DNA from: Actinomycetota bacterium
GTDB taxonomy: Bacteria > Actinomycetota > Acidimicrobiia > IMCC26256 > PALSA-610
NCBI GenBank assembly: GCA_005773635.1
Contig: SXHN01000004.1
Span: forward strand, 62,001 to 126,000
Direction of reading: 5' to 3'
DNA length: 64,000 bases
This document shows positions 58,705 through 64,000 of the stretch, in pieces. Position 1 is the stretch's first letter; every line of letters starts with the position of its first letter. Under the pieces are notes generated by a model. That model saw nothing but the letters and a program-made list of their open reading frames with translations, was not told the DNA's origin and ran no database searches. A program made the translations under genes and the position numbers.

Positions 58705-61700
58705 ATGTCAAACGACCCTGTCTTTTCTCCGCGCGCGACGCGAGTGCGCCTTGAAACGCTCGCAGGCCAAGCGCGTTACAGCCGCGGCTGGGATATTTGG
58801 AAGGCCCGCCACGTCCGTATTGTCGATCGGCGACCGAGTCGCGCTCGGGGCGTAGTCGACGGGTCGCAGCCGTATTTGGTGGATGTTGCAGTTCTTGGCA
58901 ATGGTGAGTTTGTCGGGTCGTGTAACTGCCCAGATTTCGCGGGCGGTTCGGTGTCGTTGTGCAAACATGGCGTCGCTGTAGTGCTGGAACTTGCGGCGAT
59001 CGAACGCCACGAAGCTGAAGTTGCAAAGTTGCTTCCCAAAAATGTGGAGCCGGTTTTGCGCACGTTGGTGCCGTTTCAGGAACCGAAAGGCGCGTACGCG
59101 ATCATCTCGGAAGCAGGACGGCCGGAGTTGGTCGCGGGTATTCACGTGGTCGAAGCCATTCCCCAGCGTTGGCATGCGCATTTCACCAACGGCGCGTTGT
59201 ACGTGTGGGCCCGCAATGACCGGCGTGGCCCAACTGAGTTGGTCGCGACAGTGTTCGGAGATGTCACCCGTCACCCCTACGCCGCCCCTGTGCAGGTGGT
59301 GGGTGGAATGGTTATGGAGCTTGGCGTCACCGAGGCTCGTCCAGTCGAAGCCGTTGTCGACGTCGACGATGGTGAATTGTGTGAGCGTTACCTAGTGCCG
59401 ACGATCGTTCTTGCTGCCGCGAAGGCAACGACGTTGTTGGCGGCAATGGTTGCGGATCCTCGTATTGAACTCGCGGACGACGCGTTATGTTTGGCCGCGA
59501 TTGCGATGGGAGAGGTTGATATTCGTGGACCAAGAACTCTGACGAACGTTGATCGTCGCGCGCATTCGGCCAATGTGCTCACGCTGTGGACGTTGTCGGG
59601 TGCCGCAGGAACCGAGACCGTGTCGCAATTCGAGACGTTCATTGGGAGAGGTTTCGATCAGATTCTTGCAACTCGGGTGCGGTCAATCGCTGACTTCGGT
59701 GCGCTTGCTATTTTGCGGGCCCCAGATTCTTACAACGCCACCCCAACGGCCGGGACAGCCATCCCGCAATTCGGGTGGAGCCTAGAAATCGCGGTGGTCG
59801 ATCCTGATGGAGTGCGAACGAGCACCGGTGATGGTGAAATAGATCGTCTCGATATGACGCCGCGTACCCAGGCACTGCGGGTAGCCGCTCGACGCTGTGC
59901 CCGTGCCGCCAACATTGATTCGCAAGTCGTGCTTGGCGGACCCGTGGTTATGGACCTTGATCAAGTTCTTGCCCTTGTGAACGCCACGGTCGAACTTGAA
60001 ACCGCGGGAATTCGCCTCCAAGTGCCGACGGGTTTGCCGAAACCTGCGAAGTTTGCGGCTTCAGTGTCGATCGGCTCGGATCGCCCGTCCATGTTGGGCC
60101 TCAACGCGGTCTGTGATTTCGCGTGGCGTGTGCATGCAGACGGTTCGGAGTTGTCGACAGCAGATCTTGAGGCGATCGCTTCTGCAAAGGCAAAAGTTGT
60201 CGCGATCGACGGGCGATGGGTGACTGCGACCGGGGCCGACCTCACCGCGTTGCGCAAACTTTTGGGTGCCACCACAGCAACCCAAGCGTTGCAACTTGCT
60301 GCGGGTGTGATGGACACCGGCGATGTTGCACTCGAAACGGTGAGTTTGCATGGATGGCTCGAACATCTTGCGCACATTGATGAACGAGTTGAGCCGGTCG
60401 AAAAGCCGGAGGCGCTTGAGGTTGAACTCTACGAGCATCAGCGTGACGCGTTGGCCTGGCTCGCGTTTTTGAATCGATGTGGCATCGGTGGAATTCTTGC
60501 CGACGATATGGGGCTGGGAAAGACCGTGTCGATCCTGTCGCTTATCGCGCACGATCAGCAGACCAACGGCAAACTCGGCCCCACGCTCGTCGTAGCCCCG
60601 ACGTCTGTTGTGGCGGTGTGGGCCCGTGAGGCTGAGCGTCATGCGCCCGGGCTTTCGGTCCATGTGCACCACGGGTCGAAGCGTTTGGTCGGTCGTGCGT
60701 TTGTGGCCCGGGCAGACGAAGTCGATCTCGTCGTTACGAATTACGACACGATGGTGCGCGACCGTGAATCGCTTGAGGCGATTACGTGGCGGCGCGTGAT
60801 AGCAGATGAGGCGCAGGCGGCGAAAAACCCGCGAAGCCGTAGGGCGATGGCACTGCGCGCGATACCTGCGCACCAAAAAATCTGCGTTACTGGTACGCCC
60901 ATCGAAAACGGACTCATCGACCTCTGGTCGCTTGCCGCGCTTGCGATGCCCGGATTGCTCGGTTCGGTTGAGCAGTTCCGGAATCGCTTCGCCAAACCGA
61001 TTCAACTTGAAGACGATGAAGACGCGGCCGAGACTCTCGTCGCGCTCCTCGAGCCATTCTTGTTGGCGCGCCGCAAGATGGACACCGATGTCGGCAGGTC
61101 ATTACCCCCACTCGTCGAGTCCGATACGGCAATCGAACTCACCGTTGAACAGCAAGCCCTGTATGACACGGTGGTTGAACAGACGTTGCAGGATTTGAGT
61201 GGGCGCACCGGTATTGCTCGTCGCGGTGTGATCCTTGCTTTGCTCGTGCGCTTGAAACAGATTGTGAACCATCCGGAGGCATACTTGCGCGACGGCCGCC
61301 CACTCGCCGGGCGATCGGGAAAGTTCGCGCATTTGGAAACCGTTGTTGGAGATGCGTTCGCGCAAGAGCAACGAGTATTGGTCTTTTCTCAGTTTGTGGG
61401 GACGGCTGAATTGATTGTTCGGCATCTTGAAGATTTGCATGGGGCCGGTACCTCGGAATTGTTGTGTGGTGCAACCAGTACGAATGATCGCGAAGACCTG
61501 GTGCGTCGATTCGGCACCGTTGGCGGCCCGCGGGTCATGGTGGTGTCGCTGAAGGCGGGGGGTGTAGGGCTGACGTTGACTGCCGCAACTCGTGTCGTGT
61601 TGTTCGACCGATGGTGGAACCCGGCAGTCGAAGACCAGGCAATCGCGCGGGCCCACCGAATCGGTCAGACCAAGACAGTGGTAGTTGACAAGCTGGTCAC

Positions 61701-61854
61701 AACGGGCACGATTGAAAGCAAGATCGCTGAACTGTTGGCAACCAAGCGGTCGTATGCCGCGAAAGTCCTTGGGGTCGATGGCGACGTCGCTGGTCGCCTA
61801 GCCGAACTCGACACCGACGCGCTTCGATCGGTGCTTGCACGAAGTCTGTCGTGA
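58705..61854 (+). CDS. SWIM zinc finger SNF2-family DEAD/DEAH-box helicase
   Basis: This is a large ATP-dependent DNA translocase of 1049 residues. A SWIM zinc finger is near the N-terminus: CNC (73-75) and CKH (86-88). A region of about 450 residues of bacterial type follows. The SNF2 motor has DDMGLGKT (about 600-607), DEAQ (about 701), and helicase C motifs VVSLKAGGVGLTLT and IARAHRIGQTKTV. The frame is open to GTG 58693, but ATG 58705 is preferred. Such proteins are common in actinobacteria and probably act in transcription-linked or repair processes; no partner gene is evident. Confidence 0.9.
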   Translation: MSNDPVFSPRATRVRLETLAGQARYSRGWDIWKARHVRIVDRRPSRARGVVDGSQPYLVDVAVLGNGEFVGSCNCPDFAGGSVSLCKHGVAVVLELAAIERHEAEVAKLLPKNVEPVLRTLVPFQEPKGAYAIISEAGRPELVAGIHVVEAIPQRWHAHFTNGALYVWARNDRRGPTELVATVFGDVTRHPYAAPVQVVGGMVMELGVTEARPVEAVVDVDDGELCERYLVPTIVLAAAKATTLLAAMVADPRIELADDALCLAAIAMGEVDIRGPRTLTNVDRRAHSANVLTLWTLSGAAGTETVSQFETFIGRGFDQILATRVRSIADFGALAILRAPDSYNATPTAGTAIPQFGWSLEIAVVDPDGVRTSTGDGEIDRLDMTPRTQALRVAARRCARAANIDSQVVLGGPVVMDLDQVLALVNATVELETAGIRLQVPTGLPKPAKFAASVSIGSDRPSMLGLNAVCDFAWRVHADGSELSTADLEAIASAKAKVVAIDGRWVTATGADLTALRKLLGATTATQALQLAAGVMDTGDVALETVSLHGWLEHLAHIDERVEPVEKPEALEVELYEHQRDALAWLAFLNRCGIGGILADDMGLGKTVSILSLIAHDQQTNGKLGPTLVVAPTSVVAVWAREAERHAPGLSVHVHHGSKRLVGRAFVARADEVDLVVTNYDTMVRDRESLEAITWRRVIADEAQAAKNPRSRRAMALRAIPAHQKICVTGTPIENGLIDLWSLAALAMPGLLGSVEQFRNRFAKPIQLEDDEDAAETLVALLEPFLLARRKMDTDVGRSLPPLVESDTAIELTVEQQALYDTVVEQTLQDLSGRTGIARRGVILALLVRLKQIVNHPEAYLRDGRPLAGRSGKFAHLETVVGDAFAQEQRVLVFSQFVGTAELIVRHLEDLHGAGTSELLCGATSTNDREDLVRRFGTVGGPRVMVVSLKAGGVGLTLTAATRVVLFDRWWNPAVEDQAIARAHRIGQTKTVVVDKLVTTGTIESKIAELLATKRSYAAKVLGVDGDVAGRLAELDTDALRSVLARSLS

Positions 61855-61869
61855 CGCGGTCTCGCCCGC

Positions 61870-62499
61870 TTATTGCTTGGTCGCTCCCATTGCAACGGCC
61901 AATCGCTGTTGAGCTGCGCTGCCACATCGAAGCTCGTCGATTGCGCCGTCCCGATCGGCGCCCTCACGATTCTGGCTCAGTTTCTGTTTCGCGTCGATGC
62001 GAGTGATCTGCAGCTCGATTCCGACGATCGCTCTCAGCATCGCGTCGATGTAGTTCGCGGGCGCATCGTCAACAGACCAAGGAGGGTTTTGGTCCGCTTC
62101 GTGGCGTTCGGTGAGGGCCTCGACGATCATGCGTACCCACCGTGCGTCGTCGTGCACGGTGATCACACCGTGGACGTACACAGACGTGTAGTTCCACGTT
62201 GGGACAACTTTGCCATGTGCGTGTTTGCTCGGATACCAATTCGGTGAAATGTAGCCGTCAGCTCCAGCGAACAACATGAGCGCGGGTGATGAAGGGTCAC
62301 ACGACTTCCATTGATTGTTGGCTCGTGCCAAGTGGCCGCGAAGCACTCCGAATTCGCCGTCGGTCGGATCGAAGATCACCGGCATTCCTGAAACTGTGAA
62401 ATCGCGGCCGTTGTTGGTGATCAGATGCCCGAACGGCATCGTTGCCAACAGATCGTGGGCGGTTTCGGTATCGACGGCGAATGAGGGTTGGACATACAT
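61870..62499 (-). CDS. PaiB-like FMN-binding protein
   Basis: This is a flavin-reductase-fold (split beta-barrel) protein of 209 residues. MYVQPSFAVDTETAHDLLA and PFGHLITN, LRGHLARANNQWK, GYISPNWYPSK and VPTWNYTSVYVHG are conserved in the PaiB family, whose Bacillus member represses sporulation and degradative-enzyme genes. No DNA-binding helix is evident. ATG 62499 has TATCGT 7 nt upstream; the frame reaches 62694. It converges on the helicase gene, 15 bp apart, and is divergent from hemolysin III. Confidence 0.88.
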   Translation of the reverse strand: MYVQPSFAVDTETAHDLLATMPFGHLITNNGRDFTVSGMPVIFDPTDGEFGVLRGHLARANNQWKSCDPSSPALMLFAGADGYISPNWYPSKHAHGKVVPTWNYTSVYVHGVITVHDDARWVRMIVEALTERHEADQNPPWSVDDAPANYIDAMLRAIVGIELQITRIDAKQKLSQNREGADRDGAIDELRCGSAAQQRLAVAMGATKQ

Positions 62500-62506
62500 G
62501 GCCACG

Positions 62507-62512
62507 ACGATA
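62507..62512 (-). promoter_or_regulatory. Leaderless -10 box for the PaiB-like gene
   Basis: TATCGT on the minus strand lies 7 nt before ATG 62499 and rules out the longer frame. Confidence 0.55.
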
Positions 62513-62613
62513 TTCAGTCGTTGCGAGCAACTGGTGTCCTTTTTGCTGAGAATTATGTTCTCAGAAATTGTTCCTACTATCGCAATGGAGTCGGGTGCCG
62601 ATAGGGTTGCATG

Positions 62614-63291
62614 ATGGGTGCAACTGACAACGATCTCGCTCGTGAGTCTGTGCACGTGCGCCCGCAGAAACCTAGGTTTCGAGGGCGGCTGCATCAGGCA
62701 ACGTTTTGGTGTTCAATCCCCGCCGGCGCGTTCTTGATTGTGCGGTCCACCCACGCTTCGGCTTACGTGGCGAACGCAATCTATGCCGCTTCGATCACGA
62801 TCTTGTTCGGGACATCAGCCGCGTATCATCGCGGCGACTGGTCAGCGAAAGCTCGAGCGCTGATGCAGCGACTTGACCACGCGATGATTTTCGTATTGAT
62901 AGCTGGTTCGTACACTCCCATCACGCTATTGGCGCTGCGCCCGGGTTGGGGCATCACGATGCTGTCGCTGGTATGGACACTCGCAGCTATCGGAGCCACG
63001 GTCACCCTGGTGAAATTCGACTTCGTTGATAAACACGGTGGCTATTTCTATGTCGCTCTGGGCTGGCTCATGGTGGTGGCGCTGCCAGTAATTGTCGACA
63101 CGCTGAACACAACGCAGCTGGCGCTGCTTGCGGGCGGCGGGATTCTCTACACCATCGGAGCGATCAACTTCGGCCGTGAATGGCCGAAGCTACGACCGCG
63201 CACCTTTGGGTATCACGAGCTGTGGCACGTGATGACGGTCATGGCCGCGGGGTGTCACTACGCGTTGGTGTACTCACTCATTCGAGTTTGA
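62614..63291 (+). CDS. Hemolysin III / PAQR-family membrane protein
   Basis: This is an integral membrane protein of 225 residues with seven predicted helices. PAQR metal residues are visible: FGTSAAYHRGDW with a His, RLDHAMIFVLIAGSYTP, and at the C-terminus FGYHELWHVMTVMAAGCH with two ligand His. ATG 62614 is 6 nt after TAGGGT; ATG 62611 is immediately upstream and equally possible. Bacterial members (YqfA/TrhA) affect membrane energetics or lipid, and the haemolysin name is historical. Confidence 0.9.
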   Translation: MGATDNDLARESVHVRPQKPRFRGRLHQATFWCSIPAGAFLIVRSTHASAYVANAIYAASITILFGTSAAYHRGDWSAKARALMQRLDHAMIFVLIAGSYTPITLLALRPGWGITMLSLVWTLAAIGATVTLVKFDFVDKHGGYFYVALGWLMVVALPVIVDTLNTTQLALLAGGGILYTIGAINFGREWPKLRPRTFGYHELWHVMTVMAAGCHYALVYSLIRV

Positions 63292-63362
63292 ACCGGCCGC
63301 GTCGAGGATCTACTCTGAGGGCGGCAACGTCAGAGAAATCGCGGGTGCTCTCAACACCGCGT

Positions 63363-63974
63363 CTACGGAGTGGCGCCGCGACATTCGTTGGTCGCTGTGG
63401 TGAACGCCGTCGCAGCTTCGCTGAATCCTGGCGTTGGTCCCAACAATTCGTCGTCGTTCAGCACTGCGGGGTCGTAGTTCGATGCCTCGGCAACTTCTCG
63501 CAACTTGGTGCCCGACGCTCGCCATGCTTCGCCATGTTCGGGCGGTGCTGTGTCGGCAATTGCCGTGTAGAGCGGCCCAACGAATTCGACTGCGAGTTTG
63601 ACTTGGCCTGAGGTTGAAGGCTCAGGGATCGCAGCGAGCGAGTCCATGATGAGTCGGAGGTCGCAGGCACTCGACGCCGCGTCGAGGTTTGCCTGAGCTT
63701 CGTCGATGATTTGCGCGAACGTTTCGTTGTCGACCGGCGTCGCCTTCGTCGTCGTTGTCGTTGTTTTGGCGGTTGGGGTGGTTGCATCGACGGGCGCGCT
63801 GGTCGTTGTGGTGATCGTTACTTCGGACGTGGTCGTTGTTGTGGCTTGGGTTGTCGTTGTGCTGTTGTTCGACGAAGTAGTTGAGCTCGCAGACTTCTTT
63901 GCGTCGCTGCTGCAGTCAGCGAGCCCGAATGCGAGGAAGGCACATAGTGCAATGGTCGGGGCACGGCGAATCAT
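63363..63974 (-). CDS. Thr-rich lipoprotein, function unknown
   Basis: This is an exported lipoprotein of 203 residues. The signal peptide ends FGLADCSSD, a lipobox. About 65 residues of Ser/Thr linker follow, almost all Thr between residues 36 and 75. A compact helical domain with one Cys pair (CDLRLIM, NECRGATP) comprises about residues 80-203. ATG 63974 has AGGAG 6 nt upstream. The linker should hold the domain away from the membrane. No family is recognised. Confidence 0.7.
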   Translation of the reverse strand: MIRRAPTIALCAFLAFGLADCSSDAKKSASSTTSSNNSTTTTQATTTTTSEVTITTTTSAPVDATTPTAKTTTTTTKATPVDNETFAQIIDEAQANLDAASSACDLRLIMDSLAAIPEPSTSGQVKLAVEFVGPLYTAIADTAPPEHGEAWRASGTKLREVAEASNYDPAVLNDDELLGPTPGFSEAATAFTTATNECRGATP

Positions 63975-64000
63975 CGAGGGCTCCTGAGTGGTGGGCGAGT

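Noticed and set aside
1-64000. tRNA, rRNA, insertion sequence, prophage or attachment site
   Set aside because: No cloverleaf-like sequence ending CCA-compatible arms, no rRNA-like stretch, no transposase, integrase or phage structural gene was recognised; absence of tRNA is by eye only.

Overview
The window looks like chromosome from a free-living actinobacterium, most plausibly class Acidimicrobiia (Ilumatobacter-like). This is inferred from four things: moderately high G+C with genes packed on both strands; three luciferase-like F420-type oxidoreductases and many acyl-CoA genes; a secreted subtilisin with GKGYW repeats, a repeat type I associate with Acidimicrobiia; and very widespread leaderless promoters, in which a TANNNT box sits 6-8 nt before the start codon. 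I see no rRNA, tRNA, CRISPR array, insertion sequence or prophage.

Layout. 1-1.4 kb: an ECF-type transporter (EcfT plus a truncated ATPase) behind a structured leader. 1.7-6.8 kb: carotenoid oxygenase, UbiB-like kinase, acyl-CoA dehydrogenase, luciferase-like enzyme. 7-10.4 kb: a three-gene cell-surface cassette (WxL-like secreted protein, DUF916-like membrane-anchored protein, membrane-spanning third protein). 10.4-13.1 kb: PuuD-like amidotransferase, glutamine-synthetase-like ligase and an SCP2-like protein. 15.1-16.7 kb: a CrtQ-CrtO-like pair for glycosylation and acylation of a carotenoid. 17.2-26.6 kb: YhhN, HDOD, subtilisin, tyrosine-phosphatase-like protein, tandem CoA-transferase, aldose epimerase, SDR, acetyltransferase. 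27-29.8 kb: polar amino-acid ABC transporter. 30-38.4 kb: threonine ammonia-lyase, SDR plus MaoC-type hydratase, a large LuxR regulator, ROK kinase, acyl-CoA synthetase. 38.4-41.4 kb: D-aminoacylase-like amidohydrolase behind a palindromic operator, then a membrane-anchored alpha carbonic anhydrase. 41.4-44.3 kb: a formaldehyde-activating-enzyme homologue coupled to an uncharacterised AttH/CrtC-like protein, with a paralogue firing divergently from overlapping -10 boxes. 44.5-48.3 kb: MenC-type enzyme, coiled-coil protein, degenerate GGDEF protein, third luciferase-like enzyme. 48.3-55.4 kb: P460-like lipoprotein, Baeyer-Villiger-type monooxygenase overlapping an alpha/beta-hydrolase lipoprotein, M3 peptidase, quinone oxidoreductase. 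55.4-64 kb: 42-bp direct repeat, third AttH/CrtC-like paralogue, HDAC-like amidohydrolase, enoyl-CoA hydratase, SWIM-SNF2 helicase, PaiB-like protein, hemolysin III, lipoprotein.

Together the genes suggest a heterotroph that oxidises acyl-CoA, ketone and terpenoid- or sterol-like substrates (acyl-CoA dehydrogenase, MaoC, SDRs, CoA-transferase, monooxygenase-hydrolase pair), handles polyamine or GABA nitrogen, and decorates carotenoids. The two parts I consider least described are the WxL/DUF916-like surface cassette and the Fae-associated operon. Start codons were chosen from leaderless -10 boxes, Shine-Dalgarno motifs and 4-bp stop/start overlaps; many differ from the longest reading frame.
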